Below, one piece after another: positions 13,783-22,101 of a DNA stretch of 36,962 bases (its first letter is position 1; the number at the start of each line of letters is the position of its first letter). The notes under the pieces are model-generated. The model was not told the DNA's origin, did no database searches, and saw only the letters and a program-made list of their open reading frames with translations. The position numbers were made by a program, and so were the translations under genes. The stretch covers positions 1 to 36,962 of the forward strand of contig JAGVUJ010000072.1 in NCBI GenBank assembly GCA_019136325.1, written 5' to 3'. Source of the DNA: Deltaproteobacteria bacterium. Lineage in GTDB: Bacteria > Desulfobacterota > Syntrophia > Syntrophales > Smithellaceae.

Positions 13783-15291
13783 GTGACCAGCATTTTTCGG
13801 GGAGGTTTCAAGGCCATTCATCTCATTAACTTACTGGACGACGCGGTTCAAAAACACGGTGAGCGTACCGCCCTAATCAGCGATAAGCAGTATATTACTT
13901 ACGGACAGTTAACCCGGGCTGTCAATGCGGTTGCCGGATTAATACGGAAATCAGGAATCGGCAAGGGTGATAAAGTAACGGTCATGCTCCCCAACATTCC
14001 GGAGTTTGTTTACTCTTACTTCGGCATTGTCAAAAACGGCGCGGTGGTTGTACCGATTAATCCGTTAACCACGCCGTCGGAATTGATTTATCTTCTGAAT
14101 AATTCGGATTCGAAGATTCTGATAACGCAATCCGTTCAGATTAAAAAATTTAACGAAATCAAAGATCAACTTTTATCCTGCCGGCAGGTGATTGCCGTTG
14201 ATGCCTTAAATCAGGGAGAAGAACCTTTTCCGGGCGCCGATTCACAAGGCTCGTCCTTTATTCCGGTGAACATCAAACCGGAAGATCCGGCGGTCATGAT
14301 ATATACTGCGGGTTTGACGGGAAGACCTTTGGGCGCCGTGCTGACGCATCACAATTTGTATTCACAGGCTGTTGTGACTCAAACTATTGCGCAAAGAGCG
14401 CCAGATGATGTCGCGCTGGCGCTGATCCCGCTTTTTCATGCTTTCGGAGCCACGGCCAATATGCTTCTGTCGATTCGTGCCGGTTGTTCCATTGTGATGA
14501 TGGACCGGCTGACCATGGATGGTCTCTTCAGCGCGATAGAAAGAGAAAAAATCACTTACATATCGGCCGTACCGCGTCTGTTTATGGGAATGATTTTTTA
14601 TGAAAAGGCGTCCAAGTACGACACGAGTTCTTTGAAACTATGCGTGACCGGCGGATCGGCGATGCCGGCGGATTTCATGCATGTATTTGAAGAAAAATTC
14701 AATCTCAAGCTTTTGGAAGGTTACGGATTAACGGAAGCGTCGCCTGTATGTTCTTTTAATCGATTCGATCAGGTTTACAAACCGGGATCCATCGGCACGG
14801 CGATAACGGGCGTGGAAATCAAAATCGTTGACGATGAGGGAGGTGAACTGCCCCGCAATCAAATCGGCGAATTGGCCGTTAAGGGAGAGAATGTCATGCA
14901 GGGCTATTATAAGAATGAAGCGGCAACGGCCGCAGTCATCAGAAACGGCTGGCTGCACACGGGCGATCTGGGCCGGATGGATGAAGATGGCTACATTTTT
15001 ATTACGGGGCTCAAGAAGAGGATGATCATCACCAGCGGATTTAACGTTTATCCGCGCGAAGTGGAAACGGTGCTGAATGCGCATCCGGCGGTGAAAGCCG
15101 CCAGGGTATCGGGCAAGCAAGACCTGATGCGCGGTGAAATCGTCAAAGCCCATGTGGTTTTGAACGAGGGAGAAAACATCGACGAAAAAGAAATTATCCG
15201 TTACTGTAAAACCTATCTTTCCAATTACAAAGTTCCGCGTGAAATAGAATTTGTGCGGGAAATATCAGCGACGATGGATATCGAGTATTGA
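13783..15291 (+). CDS. AMP-forming acyl-CoA synthetase homologue, key lysines missing
   Basis: 502 aa of the ANL superfamily (acyl-CoA synthetases, NRPS adenylation domains, luciferase). Core motifs are clear: LEGYGLTEASPV, WLHTGDLGRMDEDGYIFITGLKKRMIITSGFNVYPREVE. Two catalytic elements deviate. The P-loop usually reads YTSGTTGxPKG, but here it is YTAGLTGRPLGA (174-185), losing the Lys. The C-terminal A10 motif (PKTxxGK) is replaced by ISATMDIEY and the protein ends there, so the adenylation Lys is gone. Either the enzyme is inactive or repurposed, or it is decaying. The start is also odd: the GTG at 13783 has no good site, while GGGGAGGT lies just before an ATT codon (13816) where relatives usually begin. 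It follows the formyltransferase gene on the same strand. Confidence 0.8.
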   Translation: MTSIFRGGFKAIHLINLLDDAVQKHGERTALISDKQYITYGQLTRAVNAVAGLIRKSGIGKGDKVTVMLPNIPEFVYSYFGIVKNGAVVVPINPLTTPSELIYLLNNSDSKILITQSVQIKKFNEIKDQLLSCRQVIAVDALNQGEEPFPGADSQGSSFIPVNIKPEDPAVMIYTAGLTGRPLGAVLTHHNLYSQAVVTQTIAQRAPDDVALALIPLFHAFGATANMLLSIRAGCSIVMMDRLTMDGLFSAIEREKITYISAVPRLFMGMIFYEKASKYDTSSLKLCVTGGSAMPADFMHVFEEKFNLKLLEGYGLTEASPVCSFNRFDQVYKPGSIGTAITGVEIKIVDDEGGELPRNQIGELAVKGENVMQGYYKNEAATAAVIRNGWLHTGDLGRMDEDGYIFITGLKKRMIITSGFNVYPREVETVLNAHPAVKAARVSGKQDLMRGEIVKAHVVLNEGENIDEKEIIRYCKTYLSNYKVPREIEFVREISATMDIEY

Positions 15292-15387
15292 TAGCTTTTC
15301 CTTCGGTATTGCTGAACATTTTTATGTCCTTCTTGACACCTGATTTTATTATTCATATCATTCCACAACAAAGGGGACATTTTATCG

Positions 15388-16323
15388 GTGAACCAGACGA
15401 CGGGACCTGATTCCTGGGGAAAAAATTTCATTGTCATCATGGCTCTTGCCGTTATGGCCTTTGCCGTTGTTACAAATCTGCCGCGGCTGTTTGATTTTTT
15501 TGCTGCGGAAAATTTTTCCAACTACCGTGTCGCGCTGGAGAGCAACGAACGGATCGGCATAAAACGGCCCTTTATCCCCCAGGAGAATCTAAACGCGGAA
15601 TCCGTCATTCATTTGACCAACAGGGCGAGGGAGGGCAATGGGTTGCCGCCGCTTCTGGAAAATCACCTGCTGAACGCTATTGCTCAAGCCAGGGCGAACG
15701 ACATGCTGGAAAAACAGTATTTTGCCCATATTTCACCCACCGGCCAACAGGCTTCGGATCTGGCGCGGGAATTTGGCTATGCGTATAAGATTATCGCCGA
15801 AAATATTGGCAGCGGTCATTTCTACACCAATCAGAAGATAGTTGACGGCTGGATGCAGAGTCCCGGCCACCGAGAAAACATTCTCTCTTCGGATGTCCGG
15901 GATATGGGTGCCGCCGTGATCAGAGGGAATATGAAAGGCAAGGAAACCTATGTTGCCGTTCAGATATTCGGCCTCCAATCACCGCCGGTTGCACACAATA
16001 ATTGTGTTGCGCCGTCAGAAAATCTCAGCCGTGATATCGAAATGAAAAAAGCGGAGATCACCTCTCTTCAGGACCAGCTTGTCCGGCTGAAAAATGAACT
16101 GGACACGGACCAGGAATCCATCGAACGGGATAAAAAATACACCTTCGAAGACACACAAAGGATTCAGAAAATTAACGAAAAAATCCATGTTTTCAATGAG
16201 AAGAGTCTCTGGTATAACCGTCTCGTGGCCGAGGCAAAAGCCAAGACGACAGTCATGGAATCCATGGTCGATGAATATAACAGAAAGTTGCAGGATTATA
16301 ACCAATGCCGCAACGCTGATTGA
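15388..16323 (+). CDS. CAP/SCP-domain protein with coiled-coil tail
   Basis: 311 aa. An N-terminal membrane segment or signal anchor (13-29: NFIVIMALAVMAFAVVT) is followed by a CAP domain (about 72-200) with the family patterns HLTNRAREGNGLPPL, YFAHISPTGQ, AENIGSG and SPGHRENILSSDVRDMGAAV. The rest (about 205-305) is a coiled coil (EITSLQDQLVRLKNELD). CAP proteins are extracytoplasmic with varied roles. The GTG start at 15388 is supported by AGGGGA 10 bases upstream. The protein is probably anchored to the inner membrane facing the periplasm. Confidence 0.85.
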   Translation: MNQTTGPDSWGKNFIVIMALAVMAFAVVTNLPRLFDFFAAENFSNYRVALESNERIGIKRPFIPQENLNAESVIHLTNRAREGNGLPPLLENHLLNAIAQARANDMLEKQYFAHISPTGQQASDLAREFGYAYKIIAENIGSGHFYTNQKIVDGWMQSPGHRENILSSDVRDMGAAVIRGNMKGKETYVAVQIFGLQSPPVAHNNCVAPSENLSRDIEMKKAEITSLQDQLVRLKNELDTDQESIERDKKYTFEDTQRIQKINEKIHVFNEKSLWYNRLVAEAKAKTTVMESMVDEYNRKLQDYNQCRNAD

Positions 16324-16348
16324 CAGTATAAACATATGAGGTGAAACG

Positions 16349-16903
16349 ATGAAATATTTTGCTCCGGCTGAAAAATATATCATGGAAAAATCGGACTCCA
16401 GTTTCCTCATCGGATTGTTTGCCTTCCTTTATTTCACATCGCAGATTATCATTGGTTCGATCTTGCATAAAGTCGGCACGCTTGACGCGCTGGCTCTACA
16501 GACAACGCTTTGCAGTGATAAATTCAAAGCCATTGTTCTGGAGTGGATGGCCTCCGGCAGGATCGGATTTTATTATCAGCATTTCTATTTGGATTTCATT
16601 CATCCCGTCTGGTACAGCATTTTTCTCGGTTTACTGATAGCCCGGGCATTTAAAATGAACAACGTCAATCCGAAATTCAACGGGGTTGTTCTGATGCCGT
16701 TCGTTGCGGGACTTTGCGACATATTTGAAAACACGATGCATGTGTATTTTCTCGCAGACCTCGACCGGGCAACACCCTGGCTCGTTGCTCTTTCCGGCCT
16801 AGCGACCAATACCAAGTGGATTTTATCCTTATCCGTAACGGCGATGGCCATTGTGCTGATCGCGTATTGGATTGTAAAGAAGTTCATCATAAAAAAGCTG
16901 TAA
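16349..16903 (+). CDS. Four-helix membrane protein, unknown function
   Basis: 184 aa with hydrophobic segments at about 19-40, 88-105, 112-130 and 158-178. A central region (YYQHFYLDFIHPVWYSIFLGL) is rich in aromatic residues, and conserved-looking Cys/Asp/Glu stand in AGLCDIFENTMHVYF. GAGGTG precedes the ATG. It is coded 25 bases after the CAP protein and 28 before the FAH hydrolase, so all three are probably co-transcribed. No family was recognised. Confidence 0.7.
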   Translation: MKYFAPAEKYIMEKSDSSFLIGLFAFLYFTSQIIIGSILHKVGTLDALALQTTLCSDKFKAIVLEWMASGRIGFYYQHFYLDFIHPVWYSIFLGLLIARAFKMNNVNPKFNGVVLMPFVAGLCDIFENTMHVYFLADLDRATPWLVALSGLATNTKWILSLSVTAMAIVLIAYWIVKKFIIKKL

Positions 16904-16931
16904 ATAACCGATAAATAAGGCATGTGCCATT

Positions 16932-17942
16932 ATGAAGCTTTTGAATTTTCAGTACGGTTCCGAGGAGACGGCGTTGTTCGGCGTCGTCATCGAAAATTAT
17001 GCGGTTTCCTTTGAAACGCTAATGCGGAAAACCGGACAAAAGCACGAAAAACTTGTCAATATTGATTCATACTTGGAAAATCTGCCCTCCAGCGAAGATG
17101 AGGCCAGAGAGCTTCTGCGGTATGGAGAGACATGTCTTTCATCTTTGAGCGATACGGAAAAGATTCCGCTGGAGATGGCGAAGATACTTCCGCCGGTTGC
17201 CGTTCCCCGTGCGTTGATTGATTTCGGGCTGACGCCGCGGCATCTCGGCAATTCCGCGGCAACCATGGTCCGCCGCGAATTCGGCATGCTGGGCCGGATT
17301 ATTGCACCGGTTGTTAAAAAAAGAATAAGCGCAGCCTCCGGCGGGAAAATGCTCTATTATAAATGCAACCATAATGCGATAATCGGCGATGGCGATACCA
17401 TTCACTGGCCGGTTTACTCATCGTATCTGGATATTGAACCGGAGCTGGCGATCATTACGGGAAATGAAAATAAACCGATAGCCGGTTACACGATTTTCAA
17501 CGATTCGTCGGCACGCGACGTCCAGTTCTGGGAAATGATCGGAACCGGCCCGGCGCGAAGCAAGGATTTTGACCACAGCAAGGGACTGGGACCGTTCATT
17601 GTTACGCCTGATGAAACCGGGGATCCTCTCGCGTTGAATGTCAACGTGAAAATAGGTGAACGGTTTGAATGGAAGGGAAGCACCTCGGAATATTCTGATC
17701 ATCCTGAAAAAGCACTCGAATATATGAAAACCGTTTTCACGCCTTTGCCGGGAACGGTCATCGGGCTGGGAACCATTCCCGATTGTACCGGCCTGGACAA
17801 CGATTTATGGCTGAATCCCGGAGAAAAGATAGAAATCATTTTCGACAAACTCGGAGTGTTGCGGCAGAACACGCCGGACGTTTTGGGAAAGCTTAAACCA
17901 TCGCGCTGGGGCAATAGAAAAGAATTGGAAACGTTCTACTGA
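16932..17942 (+). CDS. Fumarylacetoacetate hydrolase (FAH) family protein
   Basis: 336 aa. FAH-fold enzymes hydrolyse, decarboxylate or isomerise beta-diketo and related acids using a divalent metal. The fold's metal site is visible: DIEPELAII (E-x-E) and the later Asp in SSARDVQFWEM, with KDFDHSKGLGPFIVTP and the C-terminal LNPGEKIEIIFDKLG typical of the family. The N-terminal 90 residues form the usual variable domain. Substrate unknown; in this setting, breakdown of aromatic or dicarboxylic acids is plausible. Its last 7 bases overlap the convergent TIM-barrel gene. Confidence 0.85.
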   Translation: MKLLNFQYGSEETALFGVVIENYAVSFETLMRKTGQKHEKLVNIDSYLENLPSSEDEARELLRYGETCLSSLSDTEKIPLEMAKILPPVAVPRALIDFGLTPRHLGNSAATMVRREFGMLGRIIAPVVKKRISAASGGKMLYYKCNHNAIIGDGDTIHWPVYSSYLDIEPELAIITGNENKPIAGYTIFNDSSARDVQFWEMIGTGPARSKDFDHSKGLGPFIVTPDETGDPLALNVNVKIGERFEWKGSTSEYSDHPEKALEYMKTVFTPLPGTVIGLGTIPDCTGLDNDLWLNPGEKIEIIFDKLGVLRQNTPDVLGKLKPSRWGNRKELETFY

Positions 17943-18682
17943 GTTTTGATGAAATCTTCCAGCGTCTGTTTGGTTCGAAGCATGTCTTTGATTTTAACTT
18001 CAGTGGTTACGGTTGAGTTGTACCCCCTGTTGATGAGCGCCTTAAAAATCGCCTGATAATTCACACGGCCTTCACCCAGCGCCAGATGAAGATCATCTTT
18101 CACCGTTTTGCCGCCGCGATTGTCGTGCGCGTGTATATGCGCGATTCTGGGAAAATGCTCTTCGATAAAACGAAAAGAGGTGTTTTGCCTGCTCAGAAGC
18201 TGAGCGTGTCCGATATCCAGGGTCATCCGTAAATCGGGAATCGCATCAAATGCGGGCGCAAAGCTTTCAGCGCGCTCGCTTAAATTTTCAATGCAGACGG
18301 TGATGTCGCAGTCACGACCATCATCTACAATGCGTTTAAGTATCTCCAGCTTTCCGCGAATTAAGTCGGTCGATGCCCAGCGTTTATCCATCCAGAAGTG
18401 AAGCGTCGCTTTATGAATGCCGAGTTGTCTTGATATTTTCATCAGCGCCTGGATGCGGGGAAGGAATTTATCCCGCAGTATTTTGACATCGAAAGGATTG
18501 TCCTCGTTGGGATAATGGGCAAGGAATTCCGTGCCACAGGCGTTTTTCATGTCGAGAAGTCGGTCAAGCCAGGCGGACACTGTCTGAGGATCGTCTAGAG
18601 AAATTTCTATAAAGGGCAAATCCAGTTTACTTACAGCAATCGCTTCATCCAAATTGTGGGCTCTGCCGCCGATAATAATCAT
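17936..18682 (-). CDS. Sugar-phosphate isomerase/epimerase-like TIM-barrel protein
   Basis: 248 aa of the xylose-isomerase-like/AP-endonuclease-2 superfamily. Features: LPFIEISLDDP near the N-terminus, KATLHFWMD, VCIENLSERAESF (metal-ligand Glu), MTLDIGHAQLL (Asp and His), HIHAHDNRGG and the final TTEVKIKD (Glu). All four expected metal-site strands are present, so it is probably active. The substrate cannot be assigned. It converges with the FAH gene, overlapping by 7 bases. Confidence 0.8.
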   Translation of the reverse strand: MIIIGGRAHNLDEAIAVSKLDLPFIEISLDDPQTVSAWLDRLLDMKNACGTEFLAHYPNEDNPFDVKILRDKFLPRIQALMKISRQLGIHKATLHFWMDKRWASTDLIRGKLEILKRIVDDGRDCDITVCIENLSERAESFAPAFDAIPDLRMTLDIGHAQLLSRQNTSFRFIEEHFPRIAHIHAHDNRGGKTVKDDLHLALGEGRVNYQAIFKALINRGYNSTVTTEVKIKDMLRTKQTLEDFIKTQ

Positions 18683-18713
18683 ATAGCTGCATTGACGGGG
18701 AAGTCATGCGTAT

Positions 18714-19631
18714 TTAAATTCTTCCTTCCCGCTTCAACCTCTCCATAATATTTTGCAGTTCAGGCAGTTTCAGCGTTGCCGATTTTTCACCCTCCAGAAT
18801 TGCTTCGTTAAATTTATCCATGTCGGTGGCGCCGATGTTTCTCATGTTGGGACGGATGACGATGTCAGCATTCTTAATCTGGTATTCGGCAATTTTGGAG
18901 TACATGATATCCACGGATTTTTTCATCGAATCAATCATTCCCTCCGGTACGGTTCTCACGATCCCTCCGGAGATATCCACGGCAATGACGATGTCGGCGC
19001 CATTGCGGCGGGCAACATCAACGGCCACAGGGCTGACCACGCCGCCGTCCACATACGTGATATTGCCGATTTTAAAGGGCTGAAAAACGGCCGGCACGGA
19101 ACAACTGGCGCGTACCGCCATGCCGGTGTTTCCCCGGGCAAAGACAACTTCATCACCGGTGGCGATATTGGTGGCTACGGCATAGAAGGGAATCTTGAGT
19201 TTCTCTATGGGAATATTTTTTACATGGGCATTGATGAAATTTTCCAGTTTGTCGCCCTTAATCAGTCCGCCGCTCCATATTTTCCAGTCATAGTCGATGA
19301 CCTTGTCACTGTCCATCTTTAGCGCGATTTCCTGCAATTGAAAAGCCGATTTGCCGGAAGCATACAAGCTGCCGACCAGACTTCCCGCGCTTGTTCCCAC
19401 GACCATATGAATGGGGATCCTCTGTGCTTCAAGAACTTTGAGCACGCCGATATGCGCGAAACCCTTGGAGCCGCCGCCGCCCAGCACAACAGCTATTTTT
19501 GCCGGCTTAACGGGGGAAGGGGAGAAGAACCGTGTTATCGAACAGGCGCAAAGCGCTGACGTTAAAACAAGGATCAACAGATAAAGAGCATATTTTGTAT
19601 AACGACGCAAACTCAATATTTTCCGGAACAT
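18714..19631 (-). CDS. Patatin-like phospholipase, probable lipoprotein
   Basis: 305 aa. A Ser-Asp dyad hydrolase of the patatin/RssA type. The oxyanion loop GGGGSKG (51-57), nucleophile elbow GTSAG (79-83, Ser81) and DGG (in YVDGGVVSP) are all seen. The N-terminus has a hydrophobic stretch ending LCAC (Cys30), which fits a lipobox, so it is probably membrane-anchored in the periplasm. AAGGAT stands 6 bases before the ATG. The natural lipid substrate is unknown. Confidence 0.88.
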   Translation of the reverse strand: MFRKILSLRRYTKYALYLLILVLTSALCACSITRFFSPSPVKPAKIAVVLGGGGSKGFAHIGVLKVLEAQRIPIHMVVGTSAGSLVGSLYASGKSAFQLQEIALKMDSDKVIDYDWKIWSGGLIKGDKLENFINAHVKNIPIEKLKIPFYAVATNIATGDEVVFARGNTGMAVRASCSVPAVFQPFKIGNITYVDGGVVSPVAVDVARRNGADIVIAVDISGGIVRTVPEGMIDSMKKSVDIMYSKIAEYQIKNADIVIRPNMRNIGATDMDKFNEAILEGEKSATLKLPELQNIMERLKREGRI

Positions 19632-19890
19632 TTCTACATCCTTCAGTGAAATCGGTTCTTTTATTAAACTTCTTTACCGTCTTTGTCAAATTATATGACA
19701 TGAATTGAAAAACCGATATTTGTTGTTTGTATTTATGAAAATCCGTGATATAAAATAAATTAATCATTTAAATTATGAATACCGTGATCCTTCTGAAGAA
19801 CAATAAGCATGTCTAAACCCATGGACACGCTGTCTCAATAACATCGTCTTTAAAGCTGTTGTTTAAAAATATCACAAAAGAGGTGATACA

Positions 19891-22062
19891 ATGAAAACAA
19901 TTGCTGAAACAGGCTATAAAAAGGATGAAAAGAAGGATTTTACGCCGGAAGAATTTGCCAAGGCGAAAACCACCTGCGATTTTGTTATAGAACTTACCAA
20001 AGCCATATCCCGAAGCGGTTATTATGATGCCCATCATCCGGTTTCACAGGAAGTCAAAAAAGGACTCTATGATGCTTTTAAAAACGCGCTGGGTGGCTCT
20101 TCTGAAATCATGCTGACCTGTCATGACGTTGAAGATCAGGTTGATGTCCATATCAGCGGGATTCTTGACGAACCGTTCAATATCAGAAAATTGACGCAAT
20201 CCAATACGTCGGACTTGTTTGTCCCTAAGCTGAAGGATTACTTCGAGAGAAAAAGTCTAAATAGCTTCGTCATCAAAAAAGACATTACGGCAGAGCATTT
20301 TGAGTCCTTCATCGACGTGATGAGCGAACCGATTGCCGATTCTGCAGATACGTCGAAACTTGGAGAATACCTGACCAAATCGCTTGTTGATTTGGGCATT
20401 ACCGAAGTATCCACCATCTTCAAAACCGATATTGTGCTTTCCAGAGGAAAACTTCCCTGGCGGGTATCAATCATCTTGCGTCGTCTGGCCAAGGATCTGA
20501 AAGTGGTGCCAATGTTTCGTCACGCTTCTGAAGAAAAAATGAAAGTGATAAAGAAACAGATCGTGGAAGACATCATCCGTCCTCTCAACAATTTTGATCT
20601 GCTGAAAGATCTTATTATTAATTGCGACATCATCATTGATCATATCACTCATTTTATGGAAATCGATGAACTGGGGGAACTGATTATCAGCTCTTTACCG
20701 GCGGATACGGTTATACCTGTCGCCGCGGCTGTTTTTGAGATTTATCAGAGCAACATGGCCGAAGGGTCGTCAGGAGAAGACGAGAACGCATTTCAGAAGA
20801 GAAACATTTATCTGGTTAAAGTTCTTAAAATAGCCGCACGAAGAATCCATTCCGAGCGCATACCGAACCTTAAAAATCTTTTTGAACAACTCTATGAACA
20901 TCAGATTATTGATGACGAGATGCTGCCGGCGTCAATGCGTTCCGACAGGGAAAGCAGCCTGCTGGCTAATGAAGTGATCTCCAGACTGGATGCTTATCTG
21001 GAAAATTCATTAAATGTAACCTCGCAGCAAGACATGGAGGCGCTCGGAGATATTTTTAAAAGGGTCATGCCGGAATGGGTCAGGATGAGAAAGTGGGATG
21101 TTATCGCCCGGATCATAAAGGCCATGAACGATTTATCTTTACGACATGAAGAAATGATCAGCGAATCCGAATGGCTTGCGGAGATGCCGGATTCTCTTTT
21201 CGAAGGGGCGGAGGACGTTATCGTCGATGCATACGTTAACGCCGATAAAGATTTGAGAAAAGAAATCGGTGACGTTTTGCTGCAATTAAAATCGATGGGC
21301 ATAAAAATAGTTGATGTAATGATCGACAAATCGAAAGATCCGGATGTTTTAAAAGGCATTGTAGAAATTCTTTCCCGGAAGGGTGAATTCGCGAGGCAGT
21401 GGGCAATAGATGTCCTCGATCATCGGAATCAATCCCTGACCATTCTGAATACCGCTCTGCTGGCGATTGTCCATGTTGGTCATGGTGCCGATATCGAACT
21501 GGTTCGGAAATTTACCAAACATTCCAATTCAAGCATCCGCGCGAGAGCGTTGACAACCATGGTAAAAATGAATCAGGAAGATGCCAGTGAAGCCGTCATG
21601 GAAGCGTTGAACGACGGAGAGGAAAAAGTGCGGAATCAGGCTGCCAGTCTGATTGAACACGACTTGTTTCTTTCCGGCGAATCGATCAATAAGCTTTTGC
21701 TGTTTCTGAGGGAAAAACTGCGCAAAAAAGACATGGCCGCCAGTGAAACGACATTTGTATGCGGTTTATTGAAAGCCACGAGTCATCTCCGAGATTGTTC
21801 AAATCAGGCGTGGGAAAATGAAATGATCGGAATCGCTTCCGATTTGCTGAATGAGAAAAAAGGTCTGCTGAAATTCATCAAAACTGAACCGACCAAAGAA
21901 CGCATGGATATGCTGTGCGCCTGCTCCTCTGCTTTGGGAAAAGCCGGCGGAATAAAATCTGTCGAATTCTTGAAAACCCTTGCCGATCACAGTCATCCCG
22001 TTATATCGAATGCCGCTAAAGAGGCCATGGCCGAGTTGAAGAACAAATCCGTCAATAAATGA
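19891..22062 (+). CDS. Large HEAT-repeat protein, unknown function
   Basis: 723 aa, no signal peptide. The N-terminal part has a segment LTKAISRSGYYDAHHPVSQE, a module common at the start of deltaproteobacterial HEAT-repeat and signalling proteins (Y-x-x-HHP). The C-terminal half consists of alpha-alpha repeats (about 470-720), for example SSIRARALTTMVKMNQEDAS and HPVISNAAKEAMAELKN, typical HEAT/PBS-lyase-like units. GAGGTG supports the start. It probably acts as a protein-binding scaffold. The next gene, convergent, is a c-di-GMP sensor, but no direct link can be shown. Confidence 0.7.
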   Translation: MKTIAETGYKKDEKKDFTPEEFAKAKTTCDFVIELTKAISRSGYYDAHHPVSQEVKKGLYDAFKNALGGSSEIMLTCHDVEDQVDVHISGILDEPFNIRKLTQSNTSDLFVPKLKDYFERKSLNSFVIKKDITAEHFESFIDVMSEPIADSADTSKLGEYLTKSLVDLGITEVSTIFKTDIVLSRGKLPWRVSIILRRLAKDLKVVPMFRHASEEKMKVIKKQIVEDIIRPLNNFDLLKDLIINCDIIIDHITHFMEIDELGELIISSLPADTVIPVAAAVFEIYQSNMAEGSSGEDENAFQKRNIYLVKVLKIAARRIHSERIPNLKNLFEQLYEHQIIDDEMLPASMRSDRESSLLANEVISRLDAYLENSLNVTSQQDMEALGDIFKRVMPEWVRMRKWDVIARIIKAMNDLSLRHEEMISESEWLAEMPDSLFEGAEDVIVDAYVNADKDLRKEIGDVLLQLKSMGIKIVDVMIDKSKDPDVLKGIVEILSRKGEFARQWAIDVLDHRNQSLTILNTALLAIVHVGHGADIELVRKFTKHSNSSIRARALTTMVKMNQEDASEAVMEALNDGEEKVRNQAASLIEHDLFLSGESINKLLLFLREKLRKKDMAASETTFVCGLLKATSHLRDCSNQAWENEMIGIASDLLNEKKGLLKFIKTEPTKERMDMLCACSSALGKAGGIKSVEFLKTLADHSHPVISNAAKEAMAELKNKSVNK

Positions 22063-22101
22063 AAAAATGCCATCCGTTGATTTTTCGTCATTTCCGGGAG
22101 A

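Noticed and set aside
18753..19322. 189-codon plus-strand frame over the patatin gene
   Set aside because: The minus-strand frame carries all patatin motifs (GGGGSKG, GTSAG, DGG); this one is its shadow.
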